From positions 427,086 to 491,085 of the forward strand of contig NZ_FQXE01000001.1 in NCBI RefSeq assembly GCF_900129885.1: DNA of 64,000 nucleotides. Direction: 5' to 3'. The position numbers and the translations under genes are program-made. This document shows positions 8,931 to 17,473 of this stretch, one piece after another; position 1 is the stretch's first letter; each line of letters begins with the position of its first letter. This DNA is from Pollutimonas bauzanensis. GTDB lineage: Bacteria > Pseudomonadota > Gammaproteobacteria > Burkholderiales > Burkholderiaceae_B. Under the pieces are notes generated by a model. That model worked only from the letters and a program-made list of their open reading frames with translations, was not told where the DNA came from and did no database searches.

Positions 8931-9854
8931 CTATTGTGCCGCTACGTTCGCGCTCTGGTTGGACAAGCCCCATACCCATGCCGCAAGCATGCGGATCTGG
9001 TCTTCGGTCAGCAGGCCTTCCTGCGCCGGCATGACGTTCTGGCGACCGTTCAGGATGGTTTCGACAATAGTCGCTTCCGAGCTGCCATACAGCCAGATGC
9101 CGTCGGTCAGATTGGGCGCCCCCAACGCCGTATTGCCCTTGCCCTCGGCTCCGTGGCAAGCCACACAGAAGGTGTCGAAGCCGCGCTTGCCGGGAACGAC
9201 TCGCAAAGGATCGCTGGCCAGGCCCGACAAGGACCGGACATACTGCGCGATATCGGCGGCCTCGGCGGGCTTGATCTGCGAACTCCAGGGCGGCATCATG
9301 CCATGGCGGCCCTTGGTGATGGTCTGCAGGATCTGCTCGGGCTCGCCGCCGTACAGCCAATCGCCATCGGCCAGGTTGGGGAAACTGCCGCTGCCTCTGG
9401 CATCGGACCCGTGGCACTGGGCACAGTTGTTCAGGAACAGGCGCTGGCCGATCTCGCGGGCGTCGGCGTCGTGCGCGACTTCCGTGATAGGCATTTTCTG
9501 GTAGCGCTCGAATACCGGCTTGATCCGCTCATTGAGCGCCACCTGCTCGGCCTTGACCTGCTTGGCCGCGGTGTACTCCAGCTTGCCCTTGTAGCTTCCC
9601 ACGCCAGGGTACAGGAACAATATCGCCAGGGCGATGACGCACAGGCCCAGGTACATCACCGTCCACCAGCGCGGAACCGGGTTGTTGAGTTCGGTGAGGT
9701 CGCCGTCCCATACATGGCCGGTGTCCTCGACTTGCTTGACGCCCTGTTTGAGCCAGGCGCGCTGGGAAAACAGCAGCCATACGCAAAAAGCAATCCCGCC
9801 CAGGGCGATCACGCCGATAAAGTAGCTCCAGAAGCTACTGACAAAATCACTCAT
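8931..9854 (-). CDS. ccoP: cbb3 oxidase subunit III, dihaem cytochrome c CcoP
   Basis: A 307-residue dihaem c-type cytochrome that passes electrons to CcoO/CcoN. Two membrane helices near residues 10-30 and 65-83 are followed by two haem sites, C144-x2-C147-H148 (CAQCHGSDARGSG) and C230-x2-C233-H234 (CVACHGAEGKG), each with a downstream Met-Pro region. The start MSDFVSSFW at 9854 overlaps the end of ccoQ by 8 nt. The last codons and stop (GCGGCACAATAG) are repeated twice more immediately downstream, so the intergenic DNA looks like a small tandem duplication. Confidence 0.96.
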   Translation of the reverse strand: MSDFVSSFWSYFIGVIALGGIAFCVWLLFSQRAWLKQGVKQVEDTGHVWDGDLTELNNPVPRWWTVMYLGLCVIALAILFLYPGVGSYKGKLEYTAAKQVKAEQVALNERIKPVFERYQKMPITEVAHDADAREIGQRLFLNNCAQCHGSDARGSGSFPNLADGDWLYGGEPEQILQTITKGRHGMMPPWSSQIKPAEAADIAQYVRSLSGLASDPLRVVPGKRGFDTFCVACHGAEGKGNTALGAPNLTDGIWLYGSSEATIVETILNGRQNVMPAQEGLLTEDQIRMLAAWVWGLSNQSANVAAQ

Positions 9855-10020
9855 GGGAGCCCCCTTCTTGTTGATCCATCGAACGCTCGTCGGGCACGGC
9901 AAACGGCAGAAGCGATGCTTCGTGGTTCGCGTCGGCCCGGCCGCGTGAAAACGCCCACCATACAATGCCCAGAAAGGTCAGCATGGCGACGATAGTCATG
10001 ATTCCGTTGATTATGGCCAT
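9847..10020 (-). CDS. ccoQ: cbb3 oxidase small subunit CcoQ
   Basis: A 57-residue single-helix protein, [20 protein letters not shown] then WWAFSRGRA, with an acidic C-terminal tail; this is the FixQ/CcoQ pattern of a membrane helix ending in W plus basic residues. CcoQ stabilises CcoP in the complex. Its ATG shares one base with the ccoO stop (TAATG) and its stop lies 8 nt inside ccoP, so it is translationally coupled on both sides. Position between ccoO and ccoP is diagnostic. Confidence 0.9.
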   Translation of the reverse strand: MAIINGIMTIVAMLTFLGIVWWAFSRGRADANHEASLLPFAVPDERSMDQQEGGSHE

Positions 10021-10679
10021 TACAAGCCCCCCTCCGAAACGGCCTTGGCCGCGGCGTCGCGCCCGGCTACGCCCAGCCCCTGCAGATAGGCGATCAGCGC
10101 GTCTTCTTCAGTCTTGCCCTGCAGTTGCTCGGGCGCCTTGGCGATCTGCTCATCGGTGTAAGGCACGCCCAGCGTGCGCAGCACGCGCATGCGGTCCTGC
10201 ACATTCTCGTTGGCGACCGAATTGCGCTGCAGCCATGGGTAGCCGGGCATGTTCGACTCTTTCACGACATCGCGCGGGTTGCGCAGATGGACGCGATGCC
10301 AATCATCGGAATAGCGCTGGCCGACGCGGGCCAGGTCCGGACCGGTGCGCTTGGAGCCCCACAGGAAGGGGTGGTCGTACCTGGATTCGCCCGCCAGCGA
10401 ATAAGGGCCGTAGCGCTGCACTTCCGAACTGAGCATGCGGATCTGCTGCGAGTGGCAGCTGACGCAGCCCTCGCGGATGTAGATATCGCGGCCGATGAGG
10501 TTGAGCGGCTCGTAAGGCATCACGCCGGCGGTCGGCGTGGTGGTCGAGTGCTGGAAAAACAGCGGGATGATTTGCGCCAGGCCGGCGAACGACACCACCG
10601 CGATGCTGAAGATGATCAGCAGGCCGACGTTCTTTTCCAGCGTCTTGTGCGTAAAGAAACCAGTATTTTGCTTGGACAT
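10020..10679 (-). CDS. ccoO: cbb3 oxidase subunit II, monohaem cytochrome c CcoO
   Basis: A 219-residue membrane-anchored monohaem cytochrome c. An N-terminal helix (residues 18-41) anchors the periplasmic domain with the haem site C72-x2-C75-H76 ([13 protein letters not shown]); a NMPGYPWL segment supplies the axial Met region. The start [10 protein letters not shown] at 10679 has a strong GAGGAG site and follows the ccoN stop by 11 nt; the frame is open further upstream only because it runs antisense-free inside ccoN. Confidence 0.96.
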   Translation of the reverse strand: MSKQNTGFFTHKTLEKNVGLLIIFSIAVVSFAGLAQIIPLFFQHSTTTPTAGVMPYEPLNLIGRDIYIREGCVSCHSQQIRMLSSEVQRYGPYSLAGESRYDHPFLWGSKRTGPDLARVGQRYSDDWHRVHLRNPRDVVKESNMPGYPWLQRNSVANENVQDRMRVLRTLGVPYTDEQIAKAPEQLQGKTEEDALIAYLQGLGVAGRDAAAKAVSEGGL

Positions 10680-10690
10680 TCGGGTTCTCC

Positions 10691-12175
10691 TCAAGCGGTT
10701 GCCGACGCGGGGCCAAGCAAGGCCGGATCGCGCGCGTCCGGGCTGTACAAAGGCACGACGGGATCGACCTTGGTCTGGCCCTTGATGGTGATCCAGGTGT
10801 TCCAGGCCATGACGAAGACGCCGCCCAGGAAGCACAAGCCGCCCAGCATGCGGATGATGTAGAAGGGATAAGTGGCCTTGACCGCTTCGACGAAGCTGTA
10901 GGTGAGCATGCCGTCCACGCCCGTGGCGCGCCACATCAGGCCTTGCATCACGCCGGCGATCCACATGGCGCTGATATACATCACCACGCCCAGCGTGGCC
11001 AGCCAGAAATGCAGCTCGATCAGCTTCACGCTGGCCATGGCCGTGCGGCCGTACAGGCGGGGAATCATGTAGTACAGCGAACCGAAGGTGATCATGGCCA
11101 CCCAGCCCAGGGCGCCCGAATGCACGTGTCCTATGGTCCAGTCGGTGTAGTGCGACAAGGCGTTGACGGTGCGTATCGACATCATCGAGCCTTCAAAGGT
11201 GGACATGCCGTAGAACGACAGCGCCACCACCAGAAACTTCAGGATCGGGTCGGTGCGCAGCTTGTGCCAGGCGCCCGACAGGGTCATGATGCCGTTGATC
11301 ATGCCGCCCCACGATGGCGCCAGCAGAATCAGCGAGAGCGCCATCCCCAGCGACTGGGTCCAGTCGGGCAGCGAGGTATATAGCAAGTGGTGCGGGCCGG
11401 CCCACATATAGGTGAAGGCCAGCGCCCAGAAGTGCACGATGGACAGGCGGTAGGAATAAATCGGGCGCTCGGCCTGCTTGGGCACGAAGTAATACATCAT
11501 GCCCAGGAAGCTGGTGGTCAGGAAGAAGCCCACGGCGTTGTGCCCGTACCACCACTGCACCATGGCGTCCTGGACGCCGGCATAGGCGGAATACGATTTC
11601 CACATGGAGACCGGCAGTTCCAGGTTGTTGAATATGTGCAGAATCGCAATGGTCAGAATGTACGAACCATAAAACCAGTTCGCCACATATATATGCTTGA
11701 CCCGGCGCTTGACGATGGTGCCGAAGAAGACCACCGCGTAGGCCACCCAGACCAGGGTCAGGAGGATATCGATGGGCCACTCAAGCTCGGCGTATTCCTT
11801 GGTGGTGGTGTAGCCCAGGGGCAGCGTGATGACGGCGCCGACGATGACCGCCTGCCAGCCCCAAAAGGTGAAGGCGGCAAGCTTGTCGCTGAACAGGCGC
11901 GCCTGACAGGTGCGCTGCACAACGTAGTACGAAGTGGCGAACAGGGCGCTGCCGCCGAAGGCGAAGATCACCGCATTGGTGTGCAAGGGCCGCAAGCGGC
12001 CGTAGCTGAGCCATGGAATGTTGAAATTCAACTCCGGCCATATGAGTTGCGCGGCGATCCACACGCCGACCGCCATGCCGACTACACCCCAGACTATGGT
12101 CATGATCGTAAATTGACGAACCACGCCGTAGTTGAAGATTTCGGCGTTTTTTCCGACTGCATCGGAAGTGCCCAT
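10691..12175 (-). CDS. ccoN: cbb3 oxidase catalytic subunit I CcoN
   Basis: Catalytic haem-copper subunit of the high-affinity cbb3 terminal oxidase in the inner membrane, 494 residues with about 12-14 helices. The metal ligands are in place: H65 ([14 protein letters not shown]) and H352 for the low-spin haem, H212 ([11 protein letters not shown]), H262 and H263 ([11 protein letters not shown]) for CuB, and H350 ([11 protein letters not shown]) for the high-spin haem. It heads the ccoNOQPGH operon behind a perfect FNR box, as expected for an enzyme made at low oxygen. Confidence 0.98.
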   Translation of the reverse strand: MGTSDAVGKNAEIFNYGVVRQFTIMTIVWGVVGMAVGVWIAAQLIWPELNFNIPWLSYGRLRPLHTNAVIFAFGGSALFATSYYVVQRTCQARLFSDKLAAFTFWGWQAVIVGAVITLPLGYTTTKEYAELEWPIDILLTLVWVAYAVVFFGTIVKRRVKHIYVANWFYGSYILTIAILHIFNNLELPVSMWKSYSAYAGVQDAMVQWWYGHNAVGFFLTTSFLGMMYYFVPKQAERPIYSYRLSIVHFWALAFTYMWAGPHHLLYTSLPDWTQSLGMALSLILLAPSWGGMINGIMTLSGAWHKLRTDPILKFLVVALSFYGMSTFEGSMMSIRTVNALSHYTDWTIGHVHSGALGWVAMITFGSLYYMIPRLYGRTAMASVKLIELHFWLATLGVVMYISAMWIAGVMQGLMWRATGVDGMLTYSFVEAVKATYPFYIIRMLGGLCFLGGVFVMAWNTWITIKGQTKVDPVVPLYSPDARDPALLGPASATA

Positions 12176-12215
12176 GAGCTTCCCCTAGAACAAATAAATA
12201 GTGCTTAAGCTGAAC

Positions 12216-12257
12216 ATCATCCAGCATGCCCCGGAAGCTGACTTTGATTTGAATCAA
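12216..12257 (-). promoter_or_regulatory. FNR-activated ccoN promoter
   Basis: A perfect FNR box TTGATTTGAATCAA occupies 12244-12257, centred about 75 nt before the ccoN start. On the minus strand a GATGAT hexamer at 12221-12216 would be the -10, putting the FNR centre close to -41 relative to a start near 12209. This is the class II activator spacing. The -10 is weak, typical of an activator-dependent promoter. Confidence 0.8.
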
Positions 12258-12343
12258 GATCAGATTCCCGCTGGATAGGCTGACGTTTTCGCACCACACT
12301 TGATAAATAAACTGAATCGAGACGCGCGGACGGCGTTCCGCCC

Positions 12344-12571
12344 TTATCCGGCATCCCTGCCTGCGGCCGCCTTCTCCTGCGGCCTGTTTTCCTGCCCGCC
12401 GGCCAGGCCGGCGGGGTTTTCGTCGGGCCTGTCCTGGTCCAGCAGAATGGAGTCGCCGCCCGATTGGCTGTCGTCGAACTGGCCCGAGAAAATCGCCCAC
12501 CAGAAGAACACCCCGATCGCGATGACGAAAACCAGGGATATCGGCAACAACAAAAAAAGGGAAGAGGCCAT
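12344..12571 (-). CDS. ccoS: cbb3 oxidase maturation protein CcoS
   Basis: A 75-residue single-helix protein. The N-terminus LFLLLPISLVFVIAIGVFFW is followed by WAIFSGQFDD, the typical CcoS block (W-x-x-x-x-GQFDD-x-x-x-x). CcoS is required for cofactor insertion into cbb3 oxidase. It follows the CcoI-like gene by 3 nt and precedes the ccoN promoter, so it forms a small operon with that gene. The C-terminal half is a low-complexity acidic/basic tail. Confidence 0.9.
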   Translation of the reverse strand: MASSLFLLLPISLVFVIAIGVFFWWAIFSGQFDDSQSGGDSILLDQDRPDENPAGLAGGQENRPQEKAAAGRDAG

Positions 12572-12574
12572 GCG

Positions 12575-13540
12575 CTAGCCCTGGACTGCCGCGGGCTGCC
12601 AATCGCCGGCGCGCGCGCGCGTCTGCCGGTGAAACAGGCGCCATGAATTCGCGGCAACGGCCAGCGACGACAGCAGCATGGAGACGGCCGCCAGCCAGGG
12701 GGCCACCCACCCCAGGGCCGCCAGCGGCGCCATGAGCAGATGCCATGCCACCGAGGCATAAAGATTTTGCCGGGATACCCTGCCGGTGGCCTGGGTCAGG
12801 CGGAGCATGTCGAAATCCGGCCCGCGGGCGCGGGCCGACAGGCTGGCATGGGCGGCGGCCACGGCGGTGGGAACGGCCATCGCCATGGCACAGGGACAGC
12901 TCATTACCAGCAATGCCACCATGACGCCGATGGCGTGCTCAGGCCGGTAGGCGTACCAGATGCCGCCCACCACAAAGGCCAGCGCCAGCTGGACCACCAC
13001 AAACCAGAAGGCCAATTGGTTCGCTCGCTGGGTAACGCTGACCCTGAAGGCTTCAATGACCGCGTGCGCGCCGCCGACGCCTATCGCCTGGCGCGCGCAA
13101 AGCTCGAGATAGCGGGCTGTCAGCAAAAAGGCCACGAACATCGTGACCGAATCGAAATAAACTTCGCCGCGCCCGGTCCACGTGGCGTGGACGCTGGGAA
13201 TGAAGGCCGCGACGATGCCCAGCGCAACCGGCACATCCATGCTGACGCGGCCCCGCAGCATGCGGCCGAACGCCCCGCCCCAGACCGGCCAGGCGCAGTA
13301 GAGCACCACCGGCACGGTCAATACCAGGCTGATCCAGTTCATGATGAAGATGGCCTGATCCAGCAACTGGAGATTGTCAGGCGCCATGCTGTCGCTGCGC
13401 AAGTAGCCCGGGAAGGCGAACATCATCACCTGCATCATGGCCAGCCACGCCAGGCCCATGCGGGCGAGCATATGGCGGCGTTTCTGACGGCCCGGGCCAG
13501 ACAAGCCTTGAGGGGTGGAAAAGATCGAGAAGGCGCGCAT
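12575..13540 (-). CDS. Catalysis-free CcoI-like copper P1B-ATPase membrane core
   Basis: A 321-residue protein that looks like the CcoI/FixI copper-export ATPase of cbb3 oxidase maturation stripped to its membrane part. Eight helices align with P1B-ATPase helices: TM1 with MQVMMFAFPGYL, TM2, TM3-4 around SMDVPVALGI and GEVYFDSVTMF, TM5, TM6 with the copper motif C215-P216-C217 (VMSCPCAMAMAVPTA), TM7 and TM8 with the M-x2-SS pattern. Missing are the N-terminal metal-binding domain, the actuator domain (TGE) between TM4 and TM5, and the whole phosphorylation/nucleotide region (DKTGT, GDGxNDxP) between TM6 and TM7, where only about 25 residues remain. No frameshift or stop interrupts the reading frame. 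The start is uncertain (13540, or internal ATGs at 13471/13459). It shares an operon with ccoS behind a perfect FNR box. Whether it is functional is inference. Confidence 0.8.
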   Translation of the reverse strand: MRAFSIFSTPQGLSGPGRQKRRHMLARMGLAWLAMMQVMMFAFPGYLRSDSMAPDNLQLLDQAIFIMNWISLVLTVPVVLYCAWPVWGGAFGRMLRGRVSMDVPVALGIVAAFIPSVHATWTGRGEVYFDSVTMFVAFLLTARYLELCARQAIGVGGAHAVIEAFRVSVTQRANQLAFWFVVVQLALAFVVGGIWYAYRPEHAIGVMVALLVMSCPCAMAMAVPTAVAAAHASLSARARGPDFDMLRLTQATGRVSRQNLYASVAWHLLMAPLAALGWVAPWLAAVSMLLSSLAVAANSWRLFHRQTRARAGDWQPAAVQG

Positions 13541-13547
13541 GAAGCGC

Positions 13548-13588
13548 ACTATAGCAAATAAGGGAAACCCCGTATTGATGTAGATCAA
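13548..13588 (-). promoter_or_regulatory. FNR-dependent promoter of the CcoI-like/ccoS operon
   Basis: A perfect FNR box TTGATGTAGATCAA (13575-13588) is followed on the minus strand by a TATAGT -10 hexamer (13553-13548). The FNR centre then falls near -41 of a start at about 13541, textbook class II geometry. The start would coincide with the ATG at 13540, implying a leaderless message or use of an internal start codon. Confidence 0.8.
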
Positions 13589-13602
13589 TTCCGGCGGCGC
13601 GC

Positions 13603-13639
13603 AAAACGCCGGCCGGCGGGGATTATCCCGCCGGCCGGC
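13603..13639 (-). terminator. Terminator downstream of aceA
   Basis: A perfect 13-bp GC stem (13608-13620 with 13627-13639, loop GATTAT) lies 23 nt past the aceA stop and is followed on the minus strand by GTTTTG. The T-tract is short but the stem is very strong. It separates aceA from the FNR-driven operon next to it. Confidence 0.7.
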
Positions 13640-13662
13640 TCACAGCGCCGCGCAGGCCGGCG

Positions 13663-14991
13663 TCAGGCGACCTTGAGGCCGGCCTGGCCGGCGGCGCCTT
13701 CGAACTGGGCCTCTTCCGTCGAGCCGGTCAGCGCCGTCGTGGAAGACTGGCCCCCTTCGATGGCTTGCGTCACGGCGTCGAAATAGCCGGTACCCACTTC
13801 GCGCTGGTGCTTGACCGCCGTGAAGCCCAGCTCGGCCGCGGCGAATTCTTTCTGCTGCAGCTCCACGAAGGCGCTCATTTGCCGGCGGGCGTAACCGTGA
13901 GCCAGTTCGAACATGCCGTAATTCAGGGCATGGAAGCCGGCCAGGGTGATGAACTGGAACTTATACCCCATGGCGCCAAGCTCGCGCTGGAACTTGGCTA
14001 CGGTGGCGTCATCCAGGTTCTTTTTCCAGTTGAACGATGGCGAACAATTGTAGGCCAGCATTTTTCCGGGGAACTGGCGGTGGATCGCCTCCGCGAAGCG
14101 GCGCGCATATTCCAGGTTGGGGGTCGAGGTTTCGCACCACAGCAGATCGGCGTAGGGCGCATAGGCCAGGCCGCGGGAAATGCCCTGCTCTATGCCCGGG
14201 CGGGTGCGGAAAAAGCCCTCGACGGTGCGCTCACCCGTGATGAAGGCCTTGTCGTTTTCATCGATATCGCTGGTCACCAGGTCGGCCGCGTCGGCGTCGG
14301 TGCGCGCCAGCAGCAAGGTGGGCACGTTGAGCACGTCGGCGGCCAGCCGGGCGGAAACCAGCTTGGCCACGGCTTCGCGGGTCGGCACCAGCACCTTGCC
14401 GCCCATATGGCCGCATTTCTTCACCGACGCCAACTGGTCTTCGAAATGCACGCCCGCGGCGCCGGCTTCTATCATGGATTTCATCAGTTCGAAGGCGTTG
14501 AGCACGCCGCCGAAACCCGCTTCCGCGTCGGCCACGATAGGCGCGAAATAATCCAGGTAGCCCTCGTCGCCCGGGTTTGTCCCTTCCATCCACTGGATCT
14601 GGTCGCAACGCGTCAGCGCGTTGTTGATGCGCTTTACCACCTGTGGCACCGAATTGGCGGGGTACAGCGACTGGTCGGGGTACATTTCTCCGGCGCCGTT
14701 GGCGTCTCCCGCCACTTGCCAGCCCGAAAGATAGATGGCTTTCAGCCCGGCCTTGACTTGCTGCATGGCCTGGTTGCCGGTCAGCGCGCCCAGCGAATTG
14801 ACGAAGGGCTCGGAATGCAGCAAGCCCCATAATTTCTCGGCGCCGCGGCGCGCCAGGGTGTGCTCGACGACGACCGAGCCGCGCAGGCGTATGACTTCCT
14901 CGGCGCCATAGCCGCGCTTGATGCCTTGCCAGCGGGCCTCTTCCGCCCAGCTTTTCTGCAAATTGCGAATTTCATTTTCTCGTGTGCTCAT
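13663..14991 (-). CDS. aceA: Isocitrate lyase
   Basis: Cleaves isocitrate to glyoxylate and succinate, first step of the glyoxylate shunt used on acetate, fatty acids and aromatic-derived acetyl-CoA. The 442-residue product has the family signature KKCGH at 191-195 with the catalytic Cys193, and metal/substrate segments [10 protein letters not shown] and [10 protein letters not shown]. The start [10 protein letters not shown] has an AAGGAA site upstream; the frame is open back to 15141 through AT-rich non-coding DNA. No malate synthase gene is adjacent. A 16-bp palindrome in the upstream region is a likely regulator site. Confidence 0.97.
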   Translation of the reverse strand: MSTRENEIRNLQKSWAEEARWQGIKRGYGAEEVIRLRGSVVVEHTLARRGAEKLWGLLHSEPFVNSLGALTGNQAMQQVKAGLKAIYLSGWQVAGDANGAGEMYPDQSLYPANSVPQVVKRINNALTRCDQIQWMEGTNPGDEGYLDYFAPIVADAEAGFGGVLNAFELMKSMIEAGAAGVHFEDQLASVKKCGHMGGKVLVPTREAVAKLVSARLAADVLNVPTLLLARTDADAADLVTSDIDENDKAFITGERTVEGFFRTRPGIEQGISRGLAYAPYADLLWCETSTPNLEYARRFAEAIHRQFPGKMLAYNCSPSFNWKKNLDDATVAKFQRELGAMGYKFQFITLAGFHALNYGMFELAHGYARRQMSAFVELQQKEFAAAELGFTAVKHQREVGTGYFDAVTQAIEGGQSSTTALTGSTEEAQFEGAAGQAGLKVA

Positions 14992-15079
14992 GATGCTATT
15001 CCTTGTAAAGTAAGACAAAGACAGAAGGGGAAACCGTTGAGAAAAGTCTACGCCTTTGCTGCGTGGCGGATGGCACTTA

Positions 15080-15095
15080 TGTCTTATATAAGACA
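15080..15095. promoter_or_regulatory. 16-bp perfect palindrome upstream of aceA
   Basis: TGTCTTATATAAGACA is a perfect 16-bp dyad 89 nt before the aceA start, in the most AT-rich stretch of the region. A separate half-site TAAGACA occurs at 15011-15017, nearer the gene. This has the form of an operator for a dimeric repressor such as a GntR-family regulator, but the protein is not identifiable from this window. Confidence 0.6.
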
Positions 15096-15290
15096 AAAAA
15101 TATATTTCTTTAAAATCAATGATATATGAATTTATTTCCACAATACGAAACGATATTCTTTGCTGTGAAACATCCTATCGTGCAATGCAGCACGGCCATT
15201 TCACATGTCGCGAACAAATTTTCATAATGTGGAATACAGCCTCCCGGCGGGGGTACAATGGACGGTCGATGCCCGTCCCATTCTTTTGCC

Positions 15291-16115
15291 ATGCCTGATC
15301 CTATTCTCGCCCGCGCCCCTTTGGGGCAAGACGTTTCCTACCCGGACTCGTACGACCCTGCCCTGCTTTTTCCGATAGACCGCGCCGCCAATCGCGAAAA
15401 GCTGCGCATTCCCCATCCCTGGCATGGCGACGACATCTGGAATGCCTACGAGATGTCCTGGCTTACGCCCAAGGGCAAGCCGGTGGCGGGCGTGGCGCGC
15501 TTCACCTTTCCCGCCGACAGCCCGCGGCTGGTGGAATCGAAGTCTTTCAAGCTGTATTTGAATTCACTGAACGAAGAGCGCTTCGAGCACAGCGGCCTGG
15601 TGCGCGCATGCCTGGCGCGGGACTTGGCCGAGGCCGCCGGGGCACCTGTCGAAGTCGAAATCGATACCCATATCGGGCAGAGCACCCAGCTATGCCGGCC
15701 GATGGAAGGCATCCGCATCGACGATGCCGACATCGATGTGAGCGCCTACCGGCCTTCGGCCGGCCTGCTGCGCTGCCAGCCCGACGCCGCGCTGGTCAGC
15801 GAAACCCTGATGTCGGACCTGCTCAAGTCCAACTGCCCGGTCACCGGCCAGCCCGACTGGGGCAGCGTGCAGGTGCGCTACACCGGGCCGCAGATCGATC
15901 GCGCCGCCCTGCTCGAATACATTGTTTCGCTGCGCCGCCACAATGAGTTCCATGAACACTGCGTCGAGCAAATGTATTGCGATATCTGGCAAGCCTGCCA
16001 GCCGGAATCCCTGCTGGTCTACGCCCGCTATACGCGCCGCGGCGGCCTGGATATCAACCCCTGGCGCAGCAGCCGGCCGGCCAGCGTCAGCCAGGTCCGC
16101 ACCGTAAGGCAATGA
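15291..16115 (+). CDS. queF: NADPH-dependent 7-cyano-7-deazaguanine reductase QueF
   Basis: Reduces preQ0 to preQ1 in queuosine tRNA modification. The 274-residue length is that of the long, two-lobed QueF form. The motif ESKSFKLYLNS (NADPH side), catalytic Cys182 in SNCPVTGQPDWG and the conserved Asp189 and HEHC region are present. I use ATG 15291, which gives the usual short N-terminus (LARAPLGQDVSYPDSY); ATG 15258 with a GGGGG stretch in front is possible and would add 11 residues. It is divergent from aceA and convergent with the MFS gene, whose end is 4 nt away. Confidence 0.95.
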   Translation: MPDPILARAPLGQDVSYPDSYDPALLFPIDRAANREKLRIPHPWHGDDIWNAYEMSWLTPKGKPVAGVARFTFPADSPRLVESKSFKLYLNSLNEERFEHSGLVRACLARDLAEAAGAPVEVEIDTHIGQSTQLCRPMEGIRIDDADIDVSAYRPSAGLLRCQPDAALVSETLMSDLLKSNCPVTGQPDWGSVQVRYTGPQIDRAALLEYIVSLRRHNEFHEHCVEQMYCDIWQACQPESLLVYARYTRRGGLDINPWRSSRPASVSQVRTVRQ

Positions 16116-16119
16116 ACGG

Positions 16120-17418
16120 CTAGGCGCGCGCGGTGCGCAGCGTGGCGCCGCTGGCCGACCTGGCCACCCACAAGGCCAGCATGGCCGCCACGCCGAAGCC
16201 CGTGGCCGCTCCGAACCATGGCCCGCGCACCAGGCCGGCGTCAAGCATCAGGCCGAATCCCGCCGGCGCAAGCGAGGAGCCGACATCCATGCCGGAATAG
16301 ACCAGGCCATACACTGTGCCTGTCGCGCCCTTGGGCGTGACGCGCCGGATCAGCATATCGCGCGATGGCGCCGATACGCCCGAACAAAAGCCGGCCAGCG
16401 CCACCAGGACGACAGCAAAGGATGGCGGCACCGCGCCGTAGGCCAGCACCACCAGCAGGAGCCCCGCCATGACCAGCGAAACCGCCACCGTGCGTTCGGT
16501 ATTGGGCGTGGCGCCGACCAGGAAGCCTCCCGCCAGCATGCCCAGGGCCGCCGCGACCATATAGGCCGACAAGGTCGTTCCGGCGAGGATCTTGTCGATG
16601 CCGTAGACCTCGCCCAGCATGGGTATGGTGTAGTTCTGCACGGCCGACAAGGCCATGGAGGTGAATGCAAAAAACAGGAAGGCGCCCCACAGGGAGGGCT
16701 GGGCCAGCAAGGTGACCAGGGTCTGCATGGCCGTCTGGTTGGCCAGGTCGGCCTGCCCGGCGCCCGGGGCGGCAGCGGGGCCGTCATCGGCGGCGAGCGC
16801 TTGCACCTGGTTCTTGCCGGCCAGCAGGCCGCGGCCGAGCCAGGTGAGCAGCAAGACCACCGCCACCAGGGCGGCGGCGGAAAACGCCGCGACACGCCAA
16901 TTCGACAGATAGATGATGGTCGCCATGAATACCGGGGTCAGCGCCCACCCCAGGTTGCCGGTCAAGCCGTGGGTGCTGAAGGCATGGCCCAGCCGGCGCG
17001 CGCTTACCCTGTGGTTGAGTATGGAATAATCCACCGGATGGAAAATCGAATTGCCTATGCCGCCGATCACCGCGGCCAGAAGCAGCATCAGGTAGCCGTT
17101 GGAGACGGCGATCAATATGCCGGACAGCACAAAGCATGTCAGGCCGAAGCGCAGCACCGGCGCGGGTCCGATGCGATCGACCACGAAGCCCGACGAGGCC
17201 TGCCCCAGGCATGAAACCAGGAAGAAGGCCGACGCCAGCAAGCCCAGCTTGACGAAATCATAGCCATATTCATGGGCCAGCGAGAGATACAGCGTGGGCA
17301 GCACCAGTTGAAAGAAGTGCGAGCTGGCATGCACCGCGCCCACCAGGCTGATGATCAGCCAGTCTTTGCGCTTCAGGTCGGAGTCGTCGGGGAGAGGGTC
17401 GAGGGTTGCGGAACTCAT
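16120..17418 (-). CDS. Major facilitator superfamily transporter
   Basis: A 432-residue inner-membrane transporter with twelve predicted helices split 6+6 around a cytoplasmic loop at about residues 200-230. The loop after TM2 carries a D-R-I-G variant of the MFS motif (FVVDRIGPAPVLRFG). Substrate is unknown; the overall look (YGYDFVKLGLL, GNSIFHPVDYSIL) resembles the fosmidomycin-resistance/Fsr-like branch, in which the H-P-V-D-Y block is typical. That subgroup assignment is only a suggestion. It begins 55 nt after the pgsA stop and ends 4 nt from queF. Confidence 0.85.
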   Translation of the reverse strand: MSSATLDPLPDDSDLKRKDWLIISLVGAVHASSHFFQLVLPTLYLSLAHEYGYDFVKLGLLASAFFLVSCLGQASSGFVVDRIGPAPVLRFGLTCFVLSGILIAVSNGYLMLLLAAVIGGIGNSIFHPVDYSILNHRVSARRLGHAFSTHGLTGNLGWALTPVFMATIIYLSNWRVAAFSAAALVAVVLLLTWLGRGLLAGKNQVQALAADDGPAAAPGAGQADLANQTAMQTLVTLLAQPSLWGAFLFFAFTSMALSAVQNYTIPMLGEVYGIDKILAGTTLSAYMVAAALGMLAGGFLVGATPNTERTVAVSLVMAGLLLVVLAYGAVPPSFAVVLVALAGFCSGVSAPSRDMLIRRVTPKGATGTVYGLVYSGMDVGSSLAPAGFGLMLDAGLVRGPWFGAATGFGVAAMLALWVARSASGATLRTARA

Positions 17419-17473
17419 GCGTAAGCCTTCTTGTATAAACCGAGATCATTGCCGGCTTGCGCCGTGGCGCGGG

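Noticed and set aside
17419-17473. tRNA genes after pgsA, as expected in some relatives
   Set aside because: The gap is only 55 nt and has no cloverleaf.
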